NCBI RefSeq assembly: GCF_001540865.1
Contig: NC_033637.1
Span: forward strand, 1,764,149 to 1,828,148
Direction of reading: 5' to 3'
Source: Ananas comosus
Taxonomy: Eukaryota > Streptophyta > Magnoliopsida > Poales > Bromeliaceae
DNA length: 64,000 nucleotides
The notes below the pieces were generated by a model. The model saw nothing but the letters and a program-made list of their open reading frames with translations, ran no database searches and was not told the origin of the DNA. Position 1 is the first letter of the stretch; every line of letters begins with the position of its first letter. Below are positions 1 through 9,695 of the stretch, one piece after another. Both the position numbers and the translations under genes were made by a program.

Positions 1-300
1 GAAAGCCGCCCATTATCACCGGGTCTCTGGAACGGGTGAAACTACTAATCCGTGATTGGACCACAATGCTCTGACGTCTCTTATGTACCCCTCATCTATT
101 CCTCTTCCCCTTACCCCTCAACTGTTCCTCTTCCTCTTGTTACCTTGATTTTCTTTTTGTTTAATTCCTAACTTTTACTTTTTTGTTGGCTTTCCGGAGG
201 CCTGAGCTGCCTCCAACTTGTATGCTTAGTTCATTTTACTTAATGAATGAAGCAGGTAGCTTGCTACCTATTTCTCAAAAAAAAAATAAATAAAAAAATA
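1..300 (+). mobile_element. 3' end of a non-LTR retrotransposon (LINE)
   Basis: Positions 3-74 read in frame to a TGA and end in LLIRDWTTML, which resembles the C-terminus of a plant L1-type ORF2. A pyrimidine-rich 3' UTR follows, then a 3' tail at about 228-278 containing the palindromic core GGTAGCTTGCTACC, then an A-rich tail to about 305. The rest of the element lies upstream of the window. The 3' tail recurs alone at about 3340-3488, 32380-32460 and 57235-57330 and forms the end of the SINE family described below. The LINE assignment rests on this architecture; the ORF2 piece is too short to place in a clade. Confidence 0.6.
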
Positions 301-1053
301 AAAAAAGTCTAATAAGTGGTTTTGCACAAGAGCAACGTTTCTTTGTATATCTAAACTTACATTTTCCCCAGAGAATATTATTTTATTGGTCTTATCAATT
401 ATTTTCTAATGGTAAAAGTTAAAACAAAAAAGAAAACTTATAAATAAGTGGGTATACACTTTACAAAATAATTACAGTGTATAGATAATATTTTTCTTTT
501 CAAAATCAGCAATTATTCCACATCATTGCGGATTTTCTGAGGCATCCTAGGCCGATTTGTTTCCTAATGTGTTCTATACATCAGTGAAATAAGCTTCCTC
601 CCGTTAGGATTTTTTCTTTTCTTTTTTTTTTTTTTTATAGTAAAAACGTACTGAGCTCGACTAAACTGTAGACTATTTTGAATAAGCTAATCAATTTTGC
701 AAAAATTTTGATTTTATTAATCAATCTTTCAATTTATTTAGTTTAAGCCAGTTTACGGTGCTTTGATCATAAAATTTGAATGTATCATTTATCTTTACAG
801 ATTTAGTTAGTATATTTTATATAATTAACACAAGTATAAATTTATTAAGGTAATTAATTAGTTTAAATTTTGAAGCAGAAATATTGCCGACCGATTCAAA
901 TTAAACACGTTAAAATGTTTGGATCGTAAAACTAAAATTTTGAAGGGTTAGATTGCAGATTCAAAATAATTCATTTGTTTAGATATGGTCCCTGCATTTT
1001 TATTTTTTATTTTTAACTTTTTTTTTTTGCACTATTTAAAGTGCGTGAAATCA
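301..1053. other. AT-rich intergenic DNA, no gene seen
   Basis: I see only AT-rich sequence with homopolymer runs. No reading frame resembles a known protein and no clear repeat boundary was found. Confidence 0.6.
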
Positions 1054-1061
1054 CCTGGGGG

Positions 1062-1402
1062 TAGGGATGCAAATGGATCCGGGTTGGTGGAGCTCCGCCC
1101 CGATCCGCCCCGAATGGGGTGGTAAGTGGGAACAAAAAATATAAAAAAATATAATCCGTCCCGAATCCGCCCCGATCCGCAAAGTAAATGGAGCGGGAGG
1201 TGGGAGACTCTTTTCTTCCTTCAATCCGTCCCGATCCGTCAAAAATCCGGCTCCCGCCCCGATCCGCCCCGAATGGAGCGGTAAGTGAGAGTCAAAAATA
1301 AAATGAAAAGTAACCCGTCCCGAATCTGCCCCGCCCCGATAAGAAATGGAGCGGGAGGTGGGGGAACTCTCCCGCCCCGAATCCGCCCCGTTTGCATCCC
1401 TA
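1062..1402. mobile_element. hAT-like MITE, GC-rich, 8-bp TSD
   Basis: The 341-bp element begins TAGGGATGCAAA and ends TTTGCATCCCTA, so the termini are inverted repeats. It is flanked by near-identical 8-mers, cctggggg at 1054-1061 and cctggggc at 1403-1410. TAGGG termini and 8-bp duplications are typical of the hAT superfamily. The interior is unusually GC-rich for this region and consists of repeated ATCCGCCCCGAAT-like units in both orientations, so it can fold back on itself. No transposase is present, so it is non-autonomous. Short open frames across it are low-complexity and not genes. Confidence 0.72.
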
Positions 1403-1724
1403 CCTGGGGCCTAACGCCATTAACGCCTCCCAACAGCTATATGAGGTGGCACCCGATCTATACATGGCAAGTTATTAGGGCTTAATGGGACCACCGAACG
1501 TTCATTTTTTTCATTAACAGGTTCATCCAATAAGGGAAAAAAAAAATCATATTTGAGTTATGTTCGATATAGTAGTGTTGGTTACAAAGCATTATTAACA
1601 AAAATAATACATTTATATATCTTTTTGAAAAGATTTAGAACTTTTATTAATTGCTAGCTCGATATGGTTATGCATACTAAAGATATGCAACATTTCTATA
1701 TATACATTGCTAAATGTATACATA

Positions 1725-2090
1725 CACGAGCCCGACTACAATACTATCAGTAGTACTAAACACTACTGATTGTTCTTAGAGCAAGTGGCAAAGGATTTAG
1801 CGGTTGATATCCGAGGTCTCAAGTTCGAATCTTAGTTGATTCACATTTTCAGTTAAGTTTATTTCTAAATGAAATAAACGATGCGGGTAGCGTGCTACCT
1901 ATCTCTCAAAAAAATACTTGATGCGACCAAATTTTTTACCGTTAAATTTATTTTTTTGACCACTAAATTAATTCTAAGAACCACTATCATCTTAACTGTA
2001 TATCCTTTTATCCAATAATTGAAAATCTAATAACACTAATTACTTGATGGATACTATTAATAATATTCTAACCTAGTTCTACATATAGTT
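1725..2090. mobile_element. Foldback MITE family A, copy 1, split by a SINE
   Basis: The left end (about 1725-1775, CCCGACTACAATACTATCAG) and the right part (about 1925-2090) match, in reverse complement, the copies at 3848-4095 and 15838-16110. The middle is interrupted by a tRNA-derived SINE at 1776-1914. The nesting shows that the SINE arrived after the MITE. The boundary of the right end is approximate. Confidence 0.55.
1776..1914 (+). mobile_element. tRNA-derived SINE, copy 1
   Basis: The head AGAGCAAGTGGC resembles a pol III A box, and GTTCGAATC at 1823-1831 is a good B box about 40 bases downstream. An A/T-rich body follows, then a 3' tail with the palindromic core GGTAGCGTGCTACC, CTCTC and a short oligo-A. 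This layout is typical of a plant SINE. Related copies lie at 6250-6394, 6787-6912 (minus strand), 24893-25037, 35115-35250 and 35584-35732. Confidence 0.7.
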
Positions 2091-3339
2091 TCATATTATA
2101 TAATAATCATGTACATGAAAATAATGTGATAGTTAAGGGACAATAAAAAGATGCGATACAAATATCAAAGTTACAGACAAAATTAAAAGAAAACTAATTA
2201 TGTAAATTTAGAATATTTCTCTGTGAAAAGGGATTAAAAAAAAAGATTCACAATTATTAATATATAAGAGAGTGCCTGCATGCGTTGAACTTTGTTCATT
2301 ATTGACCATCAAATTTGTATGAAATAATAGCGAGTATTAATTGGCGGGATCGTCATATATATAATAAAGTATATATTGAAAATCTTATTATTAAATCCAA
2401 TGATTATCCCTTTATTAACGTAGAATAATGATACTACTAACCTTGATTATTACGCCTATGGCGCCTTATTTTAAAAGACACATAAGCACTCCAATGTTTA
2501 CAATTGTAGCGTAAGCACTGGGCTTAGTGCTTTTAATTTTTTATCGCGCTTAATTAGTTGACCAATCGAATAATAAATTATTGTTGATTGTTGATGGTCA
2601 ATGAATATCATCTCCTCTGTTTAACGAAGTATTGTATAAATAATTCTAGTAAAACCTTAAGTACAATAAAATAACAGCTTTTGTTTTCTAAATCTGACAA
2701 TTTGAGTCATTTTTTGTTGGCCGAATATATATTTTTTTAAATGCCCAGAGAAAACAACATATACATTAGTTTTCATACAAAACAGAATTTGAACTGATGT
2801 CGCACATTTTGATAGTTCGAATACCAACCAACTGTCATAAATACCGGCAGTTGTTCATCAAATACTTTACTAAGTATGGATAATATTTTTATTTTATTAT
2901 TATCATTAGACTTGTAGATCCCTGAGAATTTTTCTCCTAATTCAATTCCAGAATCCAATTAATGGTAGACATTGATACAGTCAAAAGCAAACATTGAAGC
3001 GTGACAAATAAGCAAGTGTTGGGTTTTTCTCACCCTGACCTATTTGGATAGGTTTTTGTTTCCTTTTGTTTTGTTTATTTATTTATTTATTTTTATATAC
3101 ACATGCAAAGTAAACAAAAAGAGAAGTCACGACGTGGGAAACTGCAGTAACCTTAAATTACAGGAGTGCACAAACTCAGGTGGTTCCACATTCCATTAAT
3201 CTTTAACTTAATTATTTTGTCTTTTTCTTTATGACCTCATCTGCTTCTAAACATTACGTTGTTTTCACGCTAGCTAGTCTTTAAATCTTTATTTTTTCGT
3301 TATCGGGATCTTATTGTTCAGTTTGATCTCTATTTTTCA
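2091..3339. other. AT-rich intergenic DNA, no gene seen
   Basis: No protein-like frame and no clear element ends were found. It holds short poly-A/T runs and simple ATTT repeats near 3075. Confidence 0.55.
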
Positions 3340-3490
3340 AATTATTATTAATTTTGACGGAATAGATCATAGCAATTTTAATAAAGTCATGTCTATTTAT
3401 ATAGAGCCTTAACTGCTTCCGTCATATACGTCTAATTCATTTTGCTTGATGAATGAAGCAGATAACTAGCTATCTCTTTCTCAAAAAAAT
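3340..3490 (+). mobile_element. Strongly 5'-truncated LINE tail
   Basis: The stretch from about 3398 to 3488 aligns by eye to the 3' end of the LINE at 1-300. Shared words are TAATTCATTTTGCTTGATGA against AGTTCATTTTACTTAATGA, then GAATGAAGCAG, TCTCAAAAAAA and an A-rich/TA tail. It is best read as a dead-on-arrival LINE insertion. The 5' junction is uncertain. Confidence 0.5.
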
Positions 3491-3847
3491 ATATATATAT
3501 ATATATAGATTACAGTTAACTATAGTCCAATAGCCTTCAATCAATTTCTGTACTAATTTTTTAATGAAGTATCTGGCCCGATACTAGAAATATGGGGTAT
3601 TTCTGAAGAGAATATATCACACGCTCTCTTGTTCTTTATTTTTTTTGTGGATTAGCTTATTGACACGTTCACTAGCAAATTTGGACAGGTTTTTCCACTT
3701 AAATCTCTTTTTGTTTTTCTGTTTCCTTGGACAACAAATATTCTACTTACAAATAGAGGTTCTAGAATTGTGACTTTGGCGTGTTTCTCTTAGCTCCATT
3801 GTGGGATATTATTATGGAATAAAAGTATAAATTTAAATAGCATTATT

Positions 3848-4095
3848 AATATATATATAGAATTAGGCTGAAATATTATTAATAGCACCAATGACTTGGT
3901 GTTATTAAATTTTTTATTATTGGATTAAAAGATATACGGTTAGAATGATGTGGGTCTCTGAGGATTGAGTGGGTGGTTAGTTGAATAGTATAATCGAACG
4001 AATGAAAATAATAAAAGAGCTAAATCTAATGGTAGAAAACTTGATAGCACCAAATGCTTCGTACTATCGTGAACATCCCAGCCGGACTATATAGA
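3848..4095. mobile_element. Foldback MITE family A, copy 2
   Basis: The left end TATATAGAATTAGGCTG and the reverse complement of the right end TATATAGTCCGGCTG form imperfect terminal inverted repeats of about 50 bp. The interior matches the copy in the SECA2 intron (15838-16110), including GAGTGGGTGGTTAGTTG against GAGTGGGTAGTTGGTTTG. No coding capacity is seen. Insertion into a TA-rich site hides the target duplication, so the superfamily is left open. Confidence 0.65.
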
Positions 4096-4104
4096 TATAT
4101 AAAA

Positions 4105-4897
4105 GGAAAAATTTCATCACTACCTTTCCAAATAAGTCTAATATCATGAATGCCCCTACAAAAATTAAAATATCATAAATAATCTTTTAAAAGAGAAAAA
4201 CTTTCAAAAATAACCTTTACACTAATTTATTATCAATTTTGAATAAACAACAAACAAAATTCCAACTTTGCCCCTATTGTCATTACCATCTTAAAATATT
4301 TAATTGACTATAAAATCATTTATAATTTTATAAACACTCTTTTAAATTTATAAATAACCTACATTTAGAGATAAGCTTTTATCAATTAAAAAATATATTT
4401 ATAATCCTGACAAATTAAGCTAAAAAAATCAAAAAAATTGAAAAAAAATTTAGCAAAAAATTATTTAAAGTATCAATTAACTCATTAAAATAAGGTTAAA
4501 CAATTTATTCAAAATATAATTTAAATATATATGCATGATGTGAACTAGCATAAATTTCTGTGCTTTGGCATCTCGAATTTTAAAAAAAATGATATAAAGT
4601 ATTTTATTTTAGTATCTTATTTTACAAACCACACAGTTTATTTTAATATTTTAAAATAAATATTATCATGCTAAAATATTTTTGTAAAAAAATTTTAGAA
4701 GTTAAGGGCAAAATAGATATTTTGACCATATTTATGATAATCTAAATATTTTGTTATTCTATAAAGAGATGAATAGTAAGGGTAAGGGTATATTTGAAAA
4801 ATAATAAGTATTTGCAGGGGTATTTGTGATATAATCAAATTTATAGGGGTATCTATGATTTTTTTGAAGTTTAGAGGGGCACGAATGAAATTGACCC
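4105..4897. mobile_element. Mutator-like foldback element, 793 bp, 9-bp TSD
   Basis: The element starts GGAAAAATTTCAT and ends ATGAAATTGACCC. The outer 80 or so bases of each end are inverted repeats of each other, including GAATGCCCCTACAAA and its counterpart near 4835-4890. It is flanked by the perfect 9-bp duplication tatataaaa (4096-4104 and 4898-4906), the size expected for Mutator-type transposition. The interior is AT-rich without a recognisable gene. Its ends resemble those of the gene-carrying element at 48219-48844. Confidence 0.75.
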
Positions 4898-4906
4898 TAT
4901 ATAAAA

Positions 4907-5980
4907 TTATACAAAATTATAATTATTTCGTCGTAATCCTGTATCTTAACAATGAAAACCCAAATACATCTTCTCCCCCCAAAAAAAGCATAACTAATTG
5001 AAAAACTCTATATTAAAGAAAAATATTACATTTAAATAAATAAAATGTAAATTTGGCCTTTAATTAAAAAAAAAAATCCCGAGGAGCCCCCGCTCCAATC
5101 TCCTAACTCCGCTCCCACATTCACGCGATGGACACCCACGCACATACGCGCGCATGCACATATTACGCGATGTAATAAATTATTTTAAATTAAAAATTCA
5201 ATTTGATAAATATCATCTGTACTATTTAAGATAATTTTATATAAAAAAATTATAATATTTAAAAATTTGAAATAGTCAATAGCTCTCCAAATTAACAGTA
5301 TAGAAGCCCGTGTCGTTTGATTTATAGACAAACGACATTCAAATTTTATAAAATTTGATATTCAAATCTTCTTATAACCATATAACCCATTCGAAAAATT
5401 AAAATTTGATTTTCAGATCTCTTTCGCGATATTTTCATGAGATATACACGCGGCGCACTCAAAAGGGAGGATCTACGGGGCTGCGTAGGAGGTAGGAGAC
5501 AACAGTCATATTTCATTTAGTATTGAGGCTCATATAATGTTAGTAAATAAAATTGAGGCAAGGACAAGACATAAGAGTTAGATTGTCAAAACAAAATAAG
5601 TGATAATTAATATAAGTTTTATACATGTTTACTTCTTAGCTTTGGCCTACTCGGTCGGTTCAATTACGTACCTTGCTCCATGACCTACGTATGATCGATG
5701 CTTTGATCGAGCTCGGTTCAGATACAATCGGTATATATATATTCGCTAACAAGCCGTTCGCATGCTATATCAATTCGAGCTATTCATCGCTTCTAAAATG
5801 GAGTATATATATAAGCAGCTAAGATTTATAGTTGTGATCAATTGTAGAATCACCGGGCAACAATAATGAAAGATGAGCAGTTCATGTTGACTCTTTAAAG
5901 TTTAATTTGTTAGCGGATTCGACATTTAAGCTGAACTCTCATTAACTTATCTGTAATTTTACAAGTTGAGTGATTTTCAA
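4907..5980. other. AT-rich intergenic DNA, no gene seen
   Basis: No protein-like frame was found. A short GC-richer patch at 5080-5170 has alternating CGCG/CACG steps but no clear identity. Confidence 0.5.
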
Positions 5981-6249
5981 GCTCACTACAGAACAAAAAA
6001 AAAAAAAAAAAACTTTTCGCGACAAGAAAACATTTTTCACTATAAATTATAATGTCGACTCAAAATATTTCGTTGTAGCCCAGTCACTAATTGTCATCGA
6101 TGACCAAAAATAAATTTGGTGGCTAATTTCACAGGTTTTAGCAAATCTATTTTGTTGGGTGCAATTTTTATGATTATCGTGGCTACAAGTACTTAGCCAT
6201 GGAATTTGAGGATGATTATTAGGAACAATCTTTTTCTTACCGACCGTCC

Positions 6250-6394
6250 CTAAAACAAGTGGCAAAGAAATTGGTGGTTGATACCCGAAACTCAAGTTCG
6301 AATCCTAGTTGATTCACATTTCCAGCTAAGTTTATTTATAAATGAAATAAATGAAGCGGATAGCGTGCTATCTATCTCTCTCTCAAAAAAAAAA
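6250..6394 (+). mobile_element. tRNA-derived SINE, copy 2
   Basis: Same family as the copy at 1776-1914: AACAAGTGGCAAAG head, B-box-like AGTTCGAATCC, the GATAGCGTGCTATC hairpin core, then TCTCTC and about ten A residues. The CACTACAGAACAAAA string at 5984 upstream may be the end of an older CACTA-like element into which this SINE inserted, but no matching right end with a 3-bp duplication was found. Confidence 0.65.
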
Positions 6395-6663
6395 CATTCT
6401 TTTTCTTCATTGCTGTAATGAATTATTAGCGAGCTAATATTTGGTCACTAGTCTTCAAATTTAATTAGTTGCTAGTGGTTGGCTTTAATTTAATGGGTTG
6501 TTTAACGAATAAAATGTGAAATATGGTGAGGCCCATAATTAAGGGTAAGTACTTGAGACAATTAAGCAGATAATATCTGAAGGTTTTTATTGGTTCACAT
6601 GCACTCTGCCCAGGGGAACATGCTTTGCTTGCTTGCTTGCTTTGTAATGTAATAATAAATAAA

Positions 6664-6665
6664 CA

Positions 6666-6713
<48 letters not shown>
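6664..6713. repeat. (TA)n-(GA)n compound microsatellite
   Basis: About ten TA units are followed directly by about fourteen GA units. Confidence 0.9.
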
Positions 6714-6715
<2 letters not shown>

Positions 6716-6786
6716 TGCAAAAATATACACGGTGAAAATCAATTTGTTGAAGTATATTTGCCTACTGCTTCACTGTTACTTCTATA

Positions 6787-6912
6787 TTTTTTTAAGAAAT
6801 AGATAGTATGTTATACGCTTCGTTTATTTTATTTAGAAATAAACTTAGCTCAAAATGTGAATTAACTAGGTTCGAACTTGAAACTTGGAACACCAACTAC
6901 ATAATTAACTAC
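6787..6912 (-). mobile_element. tRNA-derived SINE, copy 3, reverse orientation
   Basis: Read on the minus strand it has the B-box-like GGTTCGAACTTG on the plus strand near 6870, the AAATAAACTTAG body in reverse and the tail with a decayed hairpin and T-run at the 6787 side. It is more diverged than copies 1 and 2. Confidence 0.5.
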
Positions 6913-7322
6913 ATAAGAGTAATTAACCCTTCTTTGTATATAAAAGCAATAAACTTATCTTTCCCTAGAACAACATAATTAGAGGTTTAATCAAGAACGA
7001 TATAGTAACTTCAATTTGACAAAATATTTGAAAAGAAATTCATCGTACACTTTTGCAGTACACGATAAATTTTTTATTAAATATCATATTTCTACGATAA
7101 ATATTTGTTACAGTACAAACTTTCTGGAAGCGAGTGCTTGGAAACCACAAATCCCCGGTGGCCGGCCACCGCCTTTCGGCCATGTGGCTTGTAGTTAATT
7201 CCCTCCACATTAATTTAGAAATTTCCAAACATGGGATGGTCCCTTTGCTCTCTCTTATCCCATATTCATTGTTTCATTAAAAAAAAAAAGAATTCAATTG
7301 TTCAATTGGGCACCACATGGAG

Positions 7323-7361
<39 letters not shown>
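7323..7361. repeat. (TC)n microsatellite
   Basis: About nineteen uninterrupted TC units. A 14-bp perfect palindrome, GGTGGCCGGCCACC, lies about 150 bp upstream near 7157-7171. Confidence 0.9.
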
Positions 7362-7363
<2 letters not shown>

Positions 7364-8537
7364 CTTCTCAAGTTTAATTATGATTTATGAGTGGTCATTT
7401 AGATTATGTACTGTGTCCAATATTTAAAGGTTATGCAATAAAGCCAGAAAAATTAGGTTGTACTCTCATAACTACAAAAAAAAAAAAAAAAAAAAGGAGC
7501 AAGAAAACTTGATGTGATGATAGAAAAAGATACTTTACTTGCTCATTACTTTATTAAAGTGAGCTTAATTATCAACCTTCTCCATAATCAATATGGAATT
7601 CAAAATTTAAATATTGCATGGGCAATAATAGAAGTAATTTTAAGTATGCATATGGCAGATATCTACGAAAAAGAACTTAACAACTTAGATTAATACCAGC
7701 TATAAAATATATTTCTAAATTGTTTCCTGTCGTATCGATGTTTTGAATAACATGATATATATCGTGATCAAATCTAAATTCTCATCGTCGGCACCAAATG
7801 AACTGTATATACCAGGAAACTAATGAACTAAGTGCCCAATGTTAGCTATATGTAAAGTAATTAATTTACAAATCTACCCCTAAAATTGGGATGGAGAGTA
7901 CATTTTAGGTACAACTAGCAAGGGGCAAAAATGACAAAAAAAAGACCAAGAAAAGGACAGTACTTCAAATAGATCATAAGATGTTAGATATGAATTATTT
8001 GTTTCATGCACATTACTTAAACTCAAAATAAGACGGAATCCAAACAGCTCTAAACACGGAAACTTATTAGTTTCTTCTTATATAATATTTTGTTAATATT
8101 ATTATTTTATTATTATTATTTTCCTGCATTCGCACGAGTCCTGTCCCCTTGAGAGCAGATTAGGAGAAATAGCAAGTTGTTGCACGAATTTTTGGAGGAT
8201 TACAATATACCAATGTTATATTCAATGATATGATAGCGAAAATTTTGATTATGGTAGTGGCGGAGTATTCGGGAGATAAGTTTTCGCCTCGTTTTAACTG
8301 TAATGTCGGGCTTACGAATCATAATCTAGCATTGCTTGTGCCCGCGATTCTCGATGTCGGTCACTAAGCATACCACACCAGCTTATTAGTCTTTCTACAT
8401 GTGTAGGTAAGTGAAAAGAGGTTTATATAATTGCTGGAACATTTTGCGGGTCACACATACTCATGAGTTGGGGCCCTAAGCACTAGCTTATTTTGCGGAT
8501 TGAATTGAATAGGATAAACAACTTTGTGGTACGTACT
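7362..8537. other. AT-rich intergenic DNA, no gene seen
   Basis: Nothing protein-like was found. A poly-A run lies at about 7476-7495. Confidence 0.5.
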
Positions 8538-8728
8538 CGATGATATATAAAAGCCCTTTTCTTTAAGGCTAGTAAATAGGAAACCGATGATATATAAAAG
8601 CCCTTTTCTTTAAGGCTAGTAAATAGGAAACCAAAAATCAAGCGCCGGATGTGCGCGTTACATCCACTAGGTTCCAATGAGTAGGACCAAAACTTTTGGC
8701 TCAATGAGTTGGACCAAAACTTTTGGCT
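8538..8728. repeat. Two adjacent short tandem duplications
   Basis: A 47-bp unit starting CGATGATATATAAAAGCCC is present twice without a mismatch (8538-8584 and 8585-8631). Shortly after, a 27-bp unit starting CAATGAGT is present twice (8675-8701 and 8702-8728) with one mismatch (GTAGG against GTTGG). Near-perfect identity suggests recent duplication. Confidence 0.85.
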
Positions 8729-9204
8729 GCAGCAAAAGAGAGATGATTAAAGCATCTGCTTTTAGTAGCTTCCATTAGTTGGGGAATTCCAGAGTGAGGA
8801 AAGAAAACATGGTAGAACGTACAGTTTTGAAGAGTTCAACAATTAATACTTCGAAATCATTACTATAATAATAATGAGTATCCAATCCCCGAATGAGTAG
8901 ATCTAATTAATACCGAATTGTGGCTCTTTTAGCTTATAACTCTAGCTGTTGCTGTTTGAACTAAAGGAATTTTCTGAACTAAGCGAAAATAAGTTACTGT
9001 GTGATATCCGCGTAGTCGGGTTTTGAACATCGAACCCCATTATTGTGGTTCGAGTCGTGATTTTGTAATGCCAAATTGGCTTGAACAAATAAGATTCACC
9101 GTCCTTGGTGGCTTCCTTAATACTATATTCCGCTTCTCTAGAAATCAGAAGTTTCAAATTAGAACTAATACTCTTCTAATTCTTTGTTTTGCTGAATACT
9201 TGGT

Positions 9205-9336
9205 TGGGCCGAAAATTGAATCAAAATTATTTGGGCCGGTCTAAAACTTACCATGGGCCGGTCTTGAACCGTCTCGGCCTAAGAAATAAACAAATTAGTT
9301 ACTAGCCCGGGCCTTTGGTGACGCTACTTTGGCCCA
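9205..9336 (+). promoter_or_regulatory. Cluster of site II (TGGGCC) elements upstream of SECA2
   Basis: TGGGCC occurs at 9205-9210, 9232-9237 and 9254-9259, and its reverse complement GGCCCA at 9331-9336. TCP-bound site II elements are common in promoters of plant nuclear genes for organelle and housekeeping proteins. They lie 360-490 bp before the SECA2 start codon. The transcription start itself was not located. Confidence 0.55.
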
Positions 9337-9695
9337 TCACAAGTTCACAACCGCTAATGCAAAACGGAGGAATAGGGGAAATTATTATGGACCATGTTCA
9401 TTACGCCTCCAAAGACCCGCCTCACCAAAAATTTCAAATCTAATTTATCATCTAAAAATCAAAGAAAAGGACTGTATATATATATATATATATATATATT
9501 CGGTATAGTAAATTAACTATAAAGATTTAAGTTTTTTATTTTGGCACAGTTGTGATTAAAGTCAGAATAGCGGTTCACGGTAGAGTGGTAGACCGTGGTT
9601 CACGCAATATTTTCTTCGGGTAAAATCTTCTTCTCTCTCCTTCAAAAGCGGAAAATAAAACCCCACTCTCTCCCCGACCTTAAACCCTTCCTCCC

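Noticed and set aside
1820..1835. B-box-like GTTCGAATC strings as possible tRNA genes
   Set aside because: No acceptor stem or anticodon arm can be built. They occur in repeated SINE copies with A-rich tails.
5984..6440. Possible CACTA-like element starting CACTACAGAACAAAA
   Set aside because: The candidate right end (reverse complement CATTACAGCAATG) lacks the CACTA start and no 3-bp duplication matches, so it was not called.
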